From SAR324 cluster bacterium (lineage in GTDB: Bacteria > SAR324 > XYD2-FULL-50-16), in NCBI GenBank assembly GCA_028282885.1, contig JANQGX010000048.1:1-43867 (forward strand): a stretch of DNA of 43,867 bases, in the 5' to 3' direction. Under the pieces are notes generated by a model. That model ran no database searches. It had not been told where the DNA came from and was given only the letters and a program-made list of their open reading frames with translations. Shown piece by piece: positions 6,748-19,900 of this stretch. The position numbers and the translations under genes were made by a program. Positions within the stretch are counted from its first letter, which is position 1; each line of letters opens with the position of its first letter.

Positions 6748-7944
6748 ATGCTTCCTGAAAAATCTGCATACATAACAAAGCATTCAATCATTAAATGTAT
6801 TATGAGAAAACGAGTCATTATCTTGATGTCTTTCCTATTTCTGGCAATAAACCAGTTTTTGACGAATGCGCTGGGGCAATCTCTTCAACCCTTACCCAAG
6901 TTTCGCGGAGATTTAAGAAATTCAGGGGTCTTTCCGGGCCCTGCTCCAAGAAAAGGAAAACTGAAATGGAAATTTAATGCAGGCACGTCAATCTCTTCAC
7001 CTATCGTCCATGAAGGTGTGGTATATTTCGGCAATTCCGTTACGCTCGGCAATCCTTTCTCAGGGTCTTTTTTTGCCGTGGATGCCAAAACTGGGGTCCT
7101 GAAATGGAAGTTTTTCAATAATAGTACACATTCCGGAGCAGCCGCTATAGCCGGGAATACAGTTTACTTCGGCACCAGAAATGGTATTTTCTACGCCTTG
7201 AATATTCATACCGGTCAAGAAAAATGGCGGTTCAAGGGAGGGGACGAGTTCCAGGCTTCACCTGCGGTGCTGGATAACATCATCTATGTCGGTTGCAGTG
7301 ACCACCATTTATATGCTTTAGATACTTTGCACAACGGATTGGATATCTGGCGTTATCAGGCAGGTCGTTCGTTTATCACGGCGATAGTCATTGATGATGG
7401 GATGATTTATGCTGGAAATGGCGATAAAAATCTTTACGCATTCGATGTGAAAACACATGAAACAACTTGGACATTCAAGGCCCAAAAAGCAATCAGATTC
7501 TCATCTCCTGCAATTGACGATCAATTGGTTTATTTTGGAGATAGAAAGGGAACCGTGTACGCGCTAGATAAAAAAAACGGGAGGCTCCAATGGTCATACC
7601 AAACCGGAAAAGATTTTCTAGCAGGTGTTTCGACACCGCTGATTCACAAAAAGACCCTTTATTTCGGCAGCTACGACCATCATTTTTACGCTTTGGATGC
7701 TACGAACGGGACGCTGAAATGGAGCTACAATACGGGAAAATCAACTGCTATGTCACCGGTTTTAGCTGAAAACATTGTGTATTTTGCAAGTAGTAATCAC
7801 TTTGTTTATGCATTTAACACTGTGAGTTTTAAGCTGATTTGGAAGCATGATTTGGAGGGTTTTCCTCAAGGGAGGTCGCCGTTTATCGCCAACGGTGTTC
7901 TTTTTATTGGTAATGCAAATGGCTATTTGTTGGCAATAGAGTAA
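6748..7944 (+). CDS. Second PQQ-repeat beta-propeller protein, secreted paralogue
   Basis: The 398-residue paralogue of the preceding gene shares the FRGDLRNSGVFPGPAPRKG block and a series of WKF...YFG...YALD blades. It has no lipobox; instead a Sec signal (MRKRVIILMSFLFLAINQF..., probable cut after NALG) begins at residue 19. The ATG at 6748 has an AGAGGT Shine-Dalgarno eight bases upstream, so translation probably starts there. An ATG at 6802 would give the more ordinary signal peptide but lacks a ribosome site. The pair suggests a tandem duplication with one membrane-anchored and one soluble periplasmic form. It ends 55 bases before the RTX gene and is likely co-transcribed with it. Function is inferred as a scaffold or assembly factor. 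Confidence 0.82.
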   Translation: MLPEKSAYITKHSIIKCIMRKRVIILMSFLFLAINQFLTNALGQSLQPLPKFRGDLRNSGVFPGPAPRKGKLKWKFNAGTSISSPIVHEGVVYFGNSVTLGNPFSGSFFAVDAKTGVLKWKFFNNSTHSGAAAIAGNTVYFGTRNGIFYALNIHTGQEKWRFKGGDEFQASPAVLDNIIYVGCSDHHLYALDTLHNGLDIWRYQAGRSFITAIVIDDGMIYAGNGDKNLYAFDVKTHETTWTFKAQKAIRFSSPAIDDQLVYFGDRKGTVYALDKKNGRLQWSYQTGKDFLAGVSTPLIHKKTLYFGSYDHHFYALDATNGTLKWSYNTGKSTAMSPVLAENIVYFASSNHFVYAFNTVSFKLIWKHDLEGFPQGRSPFIANGVLFIGNANGYLLAIE

Positions 7945-7999
7945 TACAAATACAGTGTAATAACTTAAATATCATTTTATTCGATTTTTGGAGCATATG

Positions 8000-10900
8000 A
8001 TGAGTGATAATAATTCATCTGTGGTGTCAGATTTTCAAAATCCATGGGCAACCCGCAAATCAACTGCTAAAAACCTAACCAGGCTAGCAATCAAACAAGC
8101 GGGATGTAATCTGGCGTCCGACTATGCCAAGCAGGAGTTTATTAATTTGGTGAGTAATCATGTAGACGCCGGTAGAGCTGAGAATCTGTACAATAACATT
8201 GTAAAGTTTGTAGAAACCGACGATCCCGATCTACTGACCGAACTTCAGAGTGAATTAGCAAAGGATGCTGCCCATATCGGTGGCTCGGTAGCGTTTGGAC
8301 AGATCCTTGAATTCGCTTCGGTTTCAGGCCTGCCAGCAATGGTGATGATGACTGTTCTCAACACTGCTGTCGATCAAATGTTCGGCGAAGATTTTAGTAC
8401 GGAAGCCCGGCTTATTTCATCTTTATCCGGAGGTAGCATCACCGAAAAAGAAGTCGAAGGGTATATTGAAACACTAACCCAGTTTGAAGGGATAACGGTT
8501 AAAGATCTCGAAGGTTTTATTGACAACGGTCTGAACCTGGATACACTTCTTGGCGGCAGTCTGACAGGTCAGTTGCTTGAATTGAAAGGAGATGTAGATG
8601 GAATAGCTGATTTCAATAAATATCTAACAGATTTCAACGAGGCAATTGGCAACAATCTTGGTATTGATCTGAATACAGTAATAAAAGACATAGGTGCCGA
8701 GTACTTTTCTGAGGGTCTAGACAATTTTGAAATTCGTTTCGAAGAGATTAAAAAACATGGTTTAACCGCCAATGCGCTCCAAGATCTGGGTCTGGAAGGA
8801 AACGAAATTTTTAATATAGTTACAGAAGCCGGAGACGCCGATGCTGGAAAAATCGGATCAAGGCTTGTCAAAAGAGCTTTGGACGATCTCGGCGCTCCCC
8901 AGGAAATGATTGATGATTTGACCGGGAGTGAGGGGTTGAAAAGCATTGATGCTGTGGCTAATGCAATGAAAAACCACGGCCTTGATCCGGACGAGTGGAA
9001 TGAGCTTCCTGAACATATTAGGTCCCAAATTGCTGCTGGCGAAATCACCCCGGAAGTGCTGAAAGAGCTGGAAAACCATTATGATATCATGGATGCCCTC
9101 GAAGATATCATGGAAGTAGGGGAGGAATTTGCAGGGCAAATCGCTGAAACGGCTGAAAACATTACTGCTCAAGCAGTGGGCAAAGTAGTAACCGAAGTCA
9201 GTATGGCGGGTAGTAATTTGTTCGATCTTGTCTCCGGAGAATTGAAGCCCGTAATTCCGGATGAAGTGGATCAGAAAATTGATTTTTCTGCAGTTTCGGA
9301 GAAAGGCGTCCTCAGTGCGGGTGGTCAGGCCTGGATTGATAGTTTGTCAGCAGAGGGAAACTGGTCAGATATTGAGACGTTTTCAGCAAAGGTCGCACTT
9401 GATTACATCATAACCGATGACCTATCAACAAGCGCAACCAATATTGGAGTTGGTATGGCGCAAGATATGGTCTGGAACACATTTGGCGAGCGATTGGGGC
9501 TTTCCCCGGATGAAATCAAACAAGCCAGGGCGACAATATCAGTTTTGTCTAATCTTAAAACGCCGACAAATATCAGTTATGATACCATAATTACGGCTCT
9601 TGGTTTAGGCGATGAGATTAGCTCAACCGCTATTGGAAATGATATAGTAGAACCGGAAACCAAAGAAGCCTCCACCCTGGGAGTAATAGGCGGAGCCATT
9701 GGAAGCTATGTGGGATCTGCTGCAACCTCTGGCAACCCCGTGGGTGGCTATGTCGGATCGGTTTTTGGCACTGCATTAGGCAACGCCGCAGGGAATGCCA
9801 TTTATGGATCATCAGATGAAAACCCCGAGTCCTGGGCAGTTATCAGCTTTAACGAAGAGAATGAAGCGTTTGAAATTACCGACTCATGGGGATTAGACGG
9901 TATGTACGGTGATACGGCCCGTGAGTTGGCTGCAGGTGCCCTGGAACAACTTAACGATCCGGAGAATGGTCTGATCACGCAGATGATCGGAGCAGACGGA
10001 CAGATTGCCAATGGGGCTTACATTGAAGATTTGATAATCGGTTTTGATGACGGCGATTATGTTATTGGAGGTACCAAAACCACCAGAATCGTCACTTATG
10101 AAAAAGACGGCGAAACCTTTGAACGGGAAATCAAAGAGGTCAAAGGCGGCACCGATCTTGACAGCCCCAGTGACCTGATCAGCCAGGCCACCATCCAACT
10201 GGCCCAAAGCATCCAGGTGGAAGCGGGCAATGAACATGTCCAGGACGCCATCCAAAAGACGCCTGCAGACGGAGATCTCTCTGACCTCTACAGCAATATC
10301 CAAACCGCCCAGGACTTCGCCACCTTCGAGCAAAGCGGGGAGTATATAGAAGATCTGCGCGCCAGGGCCTTTTTGCCCGAAGTGTTCCCCGAAGACAACG
10401 AAGAGAATCCCGAAGCTATTCAGGCGGATCCCGAAGTAGTCGAGGCGAAACTGGTTGAGATAGAAGACTCCATCAACACCTACACCGAACAGATCCTGGA
10501 GCGAAACGATACCAGTGAGACCCTGGAGGATCTGAACGGACACCTGGCATCCCTGCAAAAACAACTGGAAAACCGGATCAGAACCCCGGCCAATTCCACC
10601 AACAACAAAGACGATGGTTACGACCCGAATGCAGAGACGGAAAAGAAGGAGGCTATAGCAGATTTCCGGCAGCGGATCACCTCCCTGGAAGAGCGGATCG
10701 AAAACCTGACCCAGACCGAAAACGCCCAAAACCAGGCCATCAACGATGCGGGCTCCCAACCGGGAAACAGCCTGCTGATCGCCATTGCAGGATATCGCGC
10801 CTGCACCATTGAAATCGAAGAGGCTAACGGTCAAATAAAAGATCTGCAGGATGAACTGGAAAGCCTGCAGAAAAATCCTGCCCGCTTCGCAGGCAGCACA

Positions 10901-13900
10901 ACCTACGGAGACGAGAGCAACAACAACGAAGAACGCGGGACAAATGAATCCTCAAGAATCATAGCCCGGATGAACGCCATCCGGAATGAAATCACTGAGC
11001 TGACCGAGAGTATTCAAACCTACCAGGACCAACAGGAAACCATCATCCACGAGAACAAGGAGGCCTTTGCCGAAGCCAGTTCCAATGGTTTTACAGAGTT
11101 CATCCTGGCGGCAAAGGATTGGGAAAGGGTGGAAGTCAAGGCGCAATCCGCCCGACTGGACAGTATTTCCGATTCGGTAACCGATATCACCCGCCTCAAT
11201 ACCTATCTGACAAACGAGTACGGTTTTAACCCCAATTCGGTCTCAATTGAAGATCTGTTGATGGAAGTGGATGCTGACGGCACCCTGACCATCGGCTTCC
11301 GTAATTCCGGAGAAGCGGGCATCACCGATGCCGACCAATTGACCACAACCCACCGGGTTCAAGGCTTTACAGACTGGGGAGAGACCACCAGCCTGGAAGT
11401 CGGGGGTAAACGCTTCCCGGTCAAAGAGATTCTGGAACACTACGGAGTGGAAAATGCCTCCAGAGAAACGCAACTGGATATGAAACAGGCGTTTCAGGCC
11501 ATGTTTGGTGATGTGGATGGGGAGATTGATGTCACCGATTTTGACTATACGTTTGGCAATGATGAAGTTGCCCATGTTATTACCGAAGACAGCAATGATT
11601 TTATTCAACTCGGTGATGGAAACAACATTGTCAACGCCCGGGAAGGGGAAAATGTCATCAAGGCCGGTGATGGATATAACACCATTGTCACGGGATCCGG
11701 TCCGGACACTATCAACCTCGGGGATGGAGACAACATTGTCGATGCCGGTGAAGGTCAAAACACCATTACCACAGGAGACGGATCCAGTACGGTCGTGACC
11801 GGATCAGGTCAGGATACGATTACCATGGGCGATGGCGATAATACGGTCGATGCCGGAGACGGTGAAAACAGTATTACTGCCGGAGACGGTAGCAACACGA
11901 TTGTAACCGGTGTTGATAACGATTCCATTCATCTTGGTGACGGGCATAATATTGTCCGCGTGGGCGACGGGGATAATCAAGTTATTGTTGGCGACGGTAA
12001 TAATATCATCACCACCCAGGTGGCTCTTGAGAGTGAGGGGGAAGAAGAGGATGATGAAGATGACGGAAAAGATGATGTTGTCATGGTAGATACCGACGGT
12101 GAAAACCTCATCAGGGCAGGGGACGGAAACAATACGGTCATCACCGGAACCGGAAACGACCGGATCATTCTTGGCGATGGTGAAAACGTGGTTCAGGATA
12201 GCGGAGGAGAAACCTCTGTGAGCCTGGGTGATGGCGATAACAAGGTTTTTACCGGGGATGATGCGGATTCGATTCAGGCTGGTGATGGAGACAACCTGCT
12301 GAGTGTCGGCGGTGGAGATAATCGTGTGGAGGCCGGTGACGGAGATAACATCGTCACCACCTACCAAACCGATGAGGAAGGCAACTCCACAGAAACCACC
12401 GGTAACAATACCATTGACCTGGGAGATGGAGAAAACAAGGTGTTTACCGGATCCGGAGATGATTATATTACCCTGGGTTCAGGTGACAACCAGGTTGTCA
12501 CGGAAGGAGGTGATAACATCATCGAGACCGGTGACGGGGAAAATCAACTCCACACCGGAGACGGGGCAGACACCATCACTGCCGGAGATGGAGACAACAC
12601 GGTGGTTGCCGGGGGAGGAGACAACATTGTCACCCTGGGGAGCGGGGATAACATCATTCAGACCAAGGCAGTGGCTGAGGGTGAGGAGACGGAAGCCCCG
12701 GGGATGGACGGGAATAACATCATTACGGCAAAGGACGGCGATAACCAGGTTTTTTCGGGAGACGGAAACGACAGAATCAGCCTGGGAGACGGTAATAACC
12801 TGGTCAGTATTGACGGAGGAGATAACACCATCGGTCTGGGTGATGGACGCAACCAGGTCTACGCCGGTGACGGGGACGATTCCGTGATTGCCGGCGACGG
12901 AAACAATACCCTGAACATGGGAGACGGGGATAACAGGATCAAGGCGGGTGACGGGCACAATTTTATCTCCACCCATGGCGTTGATGACGAAGGGGAATTT
13001 AAAACCGGTGCCGGCAACAATGTCATCGAGGTAGGTGACGGGTTTAACCGGATTTTCACCGGAACCGGTAATGATGAAATCACTGCCGGAGATGGCAGAA
13101 ACACAATCAGCGTTGCCGGTGGTGACAACGTGGTAGCAGTAGGGGATGGCATCAATGAAATCAATACCGGTGACGGAAACGATCAGGTGACAGCAGGAGA
13201 CGGGGATAACAAGATTCTTTCCAGCGGGGGAGACAACACTATTCTGACCGGTGACGGTCGGAACCGGGTTTCAACCGGGATGGGCAATGACACCATTACC
13301 ACGGGTGAAGGAGAGGATGAAATCAGCTCCATGGGAGGTGATAACCGAATCAATGCGGGTGAAGGGGATAACAAGATTTCCACCGGTGCAGGCAATGATA
13401 CCATTATTGTCGGTGAAGGGGACAACCTTATATACAGCGAAGGCGGTGATAACCGTATTGAAACGGGAGAGGGAAAAAACACCATTGTCACCGGTGAAGG
13501 ATCGGATCACATTATTTCCGGCGGAGACAGCAGTATCTCCTCACAAGGGGGGGATAATGTCATCGAGGTCGGACGGGGAAATAACGTCATTCAAACAGGC
13601 GAAGGCGATGATGTTATTACCAGTGCGGGCGGTGACAATACAATCGATGCGGGAGACGGGGATAACCAAATTACCTCCCTGGGCAGGGGTCACAACAAGG
13701 TATTTGCCGGAGAAGGGGACGACCGGATTACCCTGGGCGACGGAAATCATTCTGTTTACGCCGGTGCGGGTGAAAATGTCATTAAGACCGGGGATGGTTT
13801 TCAAACCGTGGTTACAAAAGAGGGTAACGACCGGATTGAGATGGGATCCGGCCTGAAATCGGTCGATGCCGGTGAGGGGGACAATCAGATTCTCGGTGGC

Positions 13901-16900
13901 GATGGAGACGCCAATATTATTACAGGGGGTGGCGACGATACCATTGAACTGGGACAGGGTAACATGAAAATCAATGCCGGAGAAGGGGACAACGTCATAT
14001 CCGCTTCTGACGGCGACAGTACCATTTCCACCGGTTCAGGAAACGATCGAATCACCCTGGGTGATGGAAACCAGAGGATATTTGCGGGAGATGGCGAAAA
14101 TATCATCCGGGCAGGCACAGGAGACAGTATTGTTATAACCGGCCAGGGAGACGATGTCATCAACCTGGAAGGCGGAAATACCGGTATTAATGCAGGAGAC
14201 GGGAACAATATTATCACTACCGGTGATGGTGATGACCGCATTGTCACCGGTAGCGGAGATGATCGTATTTCAAGCGGAGCCGGTGATGATACGATTATGG
14301 CAGGTGGCGGCGACGACACCATTGACGGCGGCGAAGGGATTGATACCATCTCCTATGAAAATTCGCAAAGCGGGGTAAAGGTTGATCTTGGCAGTGGTCG
14401 GGGATTCAGCGGTGATGCAAAAGGCGACCGACTCAGCAATATCGAAAATGTCACCGGCTCGTCCCAAAACGACATCCTCATTGGCAGTGAGGGGGACAAT
14501 GTTCTCCGGGGTGGAAAAGGGAATGACATTATTGATGGGGGCAAGGGAAAAGACTTTATTGACGGCGGAGAAGGCAGCGACTGGGTTGACTACGGGAGCA
14601 GCAATGAAAGCCTTGATGTCTCTCTTGGTGGTGACACAAATATCGGTTTTTCCAGAACCGACGGCGATACCATTGTCAAGGTGGAAAACCTGGCGGGTAG
14701 CAATCAGGATGATCGCCTGGAAGGAAACGCAGAAGACAATGTCATATTGGGCCGTGGTGGCGATGACCAGATTTTCGGGATGGACGGAGACGATCACCTC
14801 ATTGGCGGTGAAGGCGACGATGACCTGTTTGGTGGGGACGGTAACGATACCCTCTCCGGCGGAGAAGGAAACGACGGGTTATTTGGCGGTAAAGGAGATG
14901 ATACCTTTATCCATGGCGAGGGAAATGATGTTTTTTACGGCGGAGAAGGAAACGATACCTTTGTATCCGAAGGAAACATTGACGATTTCGATATTACCCA
15001 TGAAAGCAAGGATGTATTCCGGATAACTGATAAAGTGACCGGGGAGAGTTCGATTGTTACCGGTATTGAGCAATTTCAGTTCGGTGATGAGAGCTTTGAT
15101 GTTGAAAGCATTCGGGATTTCATGGACCCTGCACATCTCGCGATTTTCGACGCCCAACTTCCCCCCAACGACCAGGCGGAGCACGTCAATGAAATCATGG
15201 ATCTGACAGCACCAGTGGGATTTGATTGCCTGGATGTTGTCGATCCGGATTCGGACGGTCTTGATCCCGGCAACGCCTACTCCCATGCCAGGAAGAGAAC
15301 CAAGGAAAAAGAAGCGGGATTGCAGGCTTCTCAAATCGCCATGGCAGGCGCTTTTGGCGTGGTTCTCTCCAGCGTGCCCGACTCTGTTGGCGCCCAGGAA
15401 AAGACCTATTCGGAGGAGATGGAAGAGGCTGTTATGCAAAAGGTTGTAACCGGCTCTGATGATGATCTTCCCGGCAGGAGATTACAGTATGACGGCTCTG
15501 TTCCCGGTGATAACCAGTCCGGAAAGAATCCTGCCGATTATGATGGGCAACCGGCCGATGAGGGGGATAATGACCTGGTGTTCTCGATTGCACCCGCGGA
15601 TGACATCATCTCGGTGGACCAATCAATCCGAGCAAATCCGGATGATATGCCGGATCGCAACACCGGAAACCGACAACAGGCAGATTCGGGTCAGGCAAAC
15701 GGTTCCGGCAATGATTTAACCGATGAAACCGGTTTGGTAGAAGAGCTAGATCCCGCCTTTTATATTGAAGGGGAAGGACCGTTTGATGAAGGCTCCGAAG
15801 ATAACACCACCTCCCCGCAGACAAATACACAGACCACCAGTAACTCCAGCACCTCAAGCGGATCTTCGGATTCAACGGATCAAATAGCAGACCCAAACGA
15901 ATCCGCCGGTCAGTCGGAAGAAGAGATGCCAATCAATCAGGCGGCAACACTCACTATCGATACCCCGGTCCGGACAGCAAGCGGTCAGAGTCTCGTCATC
16001 GGAAGTGCGGGAGATGACGTAATGCAAGGTGACCAAGCTGAATCCAGGGTTCGTTTGAATCTGTCCGCCAATCTGGAAAATGCGACCGATAGCAGTAGTG
16101 TTATGGTCTCCGTGTCTATGCCTGCGGGGCTCACCCTGTCCAAAGGACAGGCAGATGGCAGTGACGGATCCTGGCTGGTTGATCAGGCAGATCTGGATAA
16201 TCTGGAGTTGATCATTCCACCCGGAATCAGGGAAGTGGAGCTTTCTGTGCGGTCATTAGTCGTTGCTGAAGGCAATACTATTTTTGGCGATCCGCAAACC
16301 ATCAGTTTCTCCCTGGAGGAAAGTGGTAATGACGTGTTGGACGGGCTGGCAGGTGATGACATTATTTACGGTGGCAGCGGGGATGATCTGATTATCGGTG
16401 GATTGGGAAAAGATCAGCTATACGGCGGATCGGGGGATGACAGCCTCTTCCTGGATGGAAACGACACTGCTGTGGACGGAGGTACCGGGACTGATGTGGC
16501 GATCATTCAATCAGGTGGTGACAACCAGGGATTTCTTGATACGGCCGTACTCAGCCAGGTGGAGCATGTTCTGGGCAGTATGGCGGATGACATCATAGAG
16601 GATACAGCGCAAGGTGTTTACACCATTGATGGGGGTGACGGAATTGACACCCTGACTTACGAGGGTTCACTCAACGCCGTTAACATTGATTTGAACGACA
16701 GGATTACAGGTGACAATTCCATTGTTAACATCGAAATTCTCACCGGCTCTGTTCACAGTGACCAATTGAAGGGGGATAGTTCCGATAATTTTATCTTTGG
16801 TTTGAGTGGGAACGACATCATCGACGCGGAAGCAGGAAATGATCAAATTGAAGGGGGATTGGGTGATGACAGGATTTATGGCGGAACAGGAAACGACCTG

Positions 16901-19900
16901 ATCCACGGGGATTCCAAGAATTTCTTTGGCGATGACCTTCTCTTCGGAGGAGAAGGCGACGATGTTATCATCGGTGGATTCGGAAGCGACAAGCTTTACG
17001 GTGGCGAAGGGAATGACCACCTGTATGTGGACGATGCGGATACGGTCGTATTTGGCGGAGCCGGTATCGACCGCGTCTACATTGAAATGGACAAGCTCAA
17101 TGACGGTATCAGCAGGCTGGATACAGCCGTTTTGGGCCAGGTGGAGCATATTATCGGTGACTCGAACAACGATATTATCCTGGATACCAAAAGAGGCGTT
17201 TATACCATAGACGGGGGCGAGGGGTTCGATGTCCTGAGTTTTGAAAATGCTGAGAGTGCCGTGCAAATTGATTTGGACGATACCCTCGACAGCAATGACG
17301 CCATTATCAATATAGAGCAGTTGGTTGGAACAGCCTATGGAGACCAGCTTTCCGGTGATAGCCTGAATGATGAACTGTTTGGCGGAGCCGGCAGTGACTT
17401 GATCCGTGGTGAAGAAGGAGATGACAAATTATACGGAGAGAGCGGCGATGATATTTTGTACGGTGATGCCGGTGCAGATACCATGATCGGAGCCGAGGGA
17501 GCTGATCAATTGTTTGGCGGGGACGGCGATGATGTCCTGCGGTTTGACAGCGATGACTCCATCATCCATGGCGGATCGGGTGAGGATACGGCGGAACTGG
17601 AGAGAACGAGTGACGGGGTAGCTATTCATGCGGAGAGGTTTGCCGAGATGGAACGCATCAACCTGGGAACTGCAAACGAGGTTTTTCATCTGGACCGATC
17701 CTATACGTACACTGTTGATGGCAGAGAGGGGATCGATACCGTTGATGCCGGGACCGCCGATAGCGGATTAAATATCGATATCAGCGATGCCTCCGCGTTT
17801 ATCAGGTTCGAGAATGTCATCGGTTCCGGCTATGACGATGTGCTGACCGGTAATACGCTTGACAATATCCTTACCGGCGGTGCGGGCAGTGACGAGATCA
17901 ATGGAGGAGCTGGTGACGATGTGATCTACATGGATGCCCGGGACAGTTTGATTGACGGCGGGACCGGTTTCGATCAGGTTAACCTGGTTGACAGCTCGGA
18001 TGGAGAAGAGGTGCATGGCAACCGGCTCTCCAACATATCCGAATTGAACCTCACGGAATTCGATGAGCGGTTTTATCTTTATCAAAAAAACGATTACATT
18101 CTTTCGGGTGGCCCCGGTAATGACGTGCTGGACGGTAGCCTGGCACTATCAGGACTTGAAATCAAGTTGCGAGAAGTCGTGACAGAATCGTATTCTGTCA
18201 TGGGATTTGAAACCGTCATCGGATCAGACTTTGAGGATAACCTGACCGGAAACAGCCAGAATGATTTGATCTATGGCGGCAGTGCAAGGGACGATATTTG
18301 GGGTCGTGACGGGGATGACACCTTATACGGACAAGACGGAACCGATTGGATTTATGGTGAGTCGGGTAATGATTCCTTGAATGGAGGAGCTGATGACGAC
18401 CGGCTATATGGTGAAAGCGGAAATGATGAGCTGTTCGGTGAAGATGGTAATGACCATCTGGATGGCGGTGAAGGGGAAGATATACTGGATGGCGGGGCCG
18501 GTAACGATATTCTGGATGGTGGAGCAGATGTTGATATCTTGAGAGGCGGAGAAGGCGATGACAAACTTAGATTCGATCTGGATGATTCAGTCATTGATGG
18601 CGGTGAGGGCGTCAACGATGTGGCCAATTTGCAGAGGAGTATGGATGATGCGTTGATCCATGCTGAACGCTTCAATGATGCGGAACGAATCAACTTGACC
18701 GGCTTTAACGAACGATTGGATTTGAAAGTCGAAAACAACACCATTATCGACGGTGGTGACGGACACGACATAATCGACCTCACCGGGGCTGAAAAAGGTG
18801 TCAGAGTTGAATTGGATGAAATAGTTCCAACAGATGAAACCGAATCCCTGGTTAATTTTGAAGAAATTGTCGGATCTGATTATGACGATAACCTTTATGG
18901 AGATGCATTAAATAATATTATTAGCGGTGGTTCCGGTAACGATGTAATTATGGGCGGATTTGGTCAAGATCTATTGCGGGGGGAATCAGGGGAGGATTTT
19001 ATTTATTTTGATCCCGGCGATTCAATCGATGGTGGAGCTGACCGGGATACAGCCATTCTGGAGGATAAAAACACCAAAGTGTCCATAGACGACACCTTTT
19101 TCGTGAATTTTGAACATGTCATTCTGGGAAACAAGAGTGATACGCTTAATCTTAGCGAAGGACTGTTCTTTTTTCTCGATGGAGGTGCTGGTATCGATAC
19201 CCTGAATGCCAGTGCAGTTGGCGAAGGCCTCAGCATCAACTTGAGCGATACGTCTTCCATTATCGGAGTCGAAAATATCAAGGGAACCGATTTTAATGAC
19301 ACCCTGATCGGCAGTTCATCAGCCAATAAACTTTGGGGGAATGCCGGCCATGATACCCTGAGGGGAGGATCCGGAAACGATAGCCTCTATGGCGGTGCTG
19401 GAAACGATATCCTGAGAGGTGATGGAGGATCCGACAAGCTTTTTGGAAACGAAGGGAATGATACGATCTATTTTGATACAGGTGATACCCTTGATGGTGG
19501 CGATGACCAGGACAAAGCAATATTAGCGAACAAGGGTGTGGCGGTAAATGTCCGCGACGATTCATTTACAAACATTGAAGAGGTTGAGCTGGGCAACAAA
19601 AATGATACTTACCGGTTGACCGGTAGCAATACGCGCATCGTCGATGGCGGTGCCGGGAACGACACAATCGATGCCAGTAGTCGAACCGGTCATTTTGATA
19701 TCGATCTTGATAATACCCAAAGCGGATCCTCATCACTAGTCAATTTTGAGAATGTCAAAGGGACTTCGGGAAATAACACCATTTCCGGCAACAGTGCTGC
19801 CAACAGGCTGGAAGGATTGGAAGGCAATGATACTATCAACGGCGGAGGGGGAAATGACAGGATTTACGGAGGTTCCGGCAACGATACGATTAGTGGAGGG

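Noticed and set aside
5573..7944. PQQ-dependent alcohol or glucose dehydrogenases
   Set aside because: The blades are short, with lengths near 390 residues, no cofactor-binding or disulfide motif and no cytochrome partner. They fit BamB-like scaffold propellers better.
9893..10834. Long minus-strand frame (313 codons) inside the RTX gene
   Set aside because: It is a shadow of the plus-strand coding sequence; its protein shows no domain and no ribosome-binding site, and the plus strand has clear domain structure.
11595..14356. 27-bp and 108-bp periodic DNA as a possible CRISPR or DNA satellite
   Set aside because: Units differ freely at synonymous positions and there are no identical repeats with unique spacers; the periodicity is a protein repeat in one continuous frame.
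11243..14797. Several minus-strand and frame-shifted frames of 100-210 codons across the repeat array
   Set aside because: The regular GGT-GAC-GGA codon pattern keeps other frames open and yields repeated Val/Ile- or Ser/Pro-rich nonsense. They mirror the repeat and are not genes.
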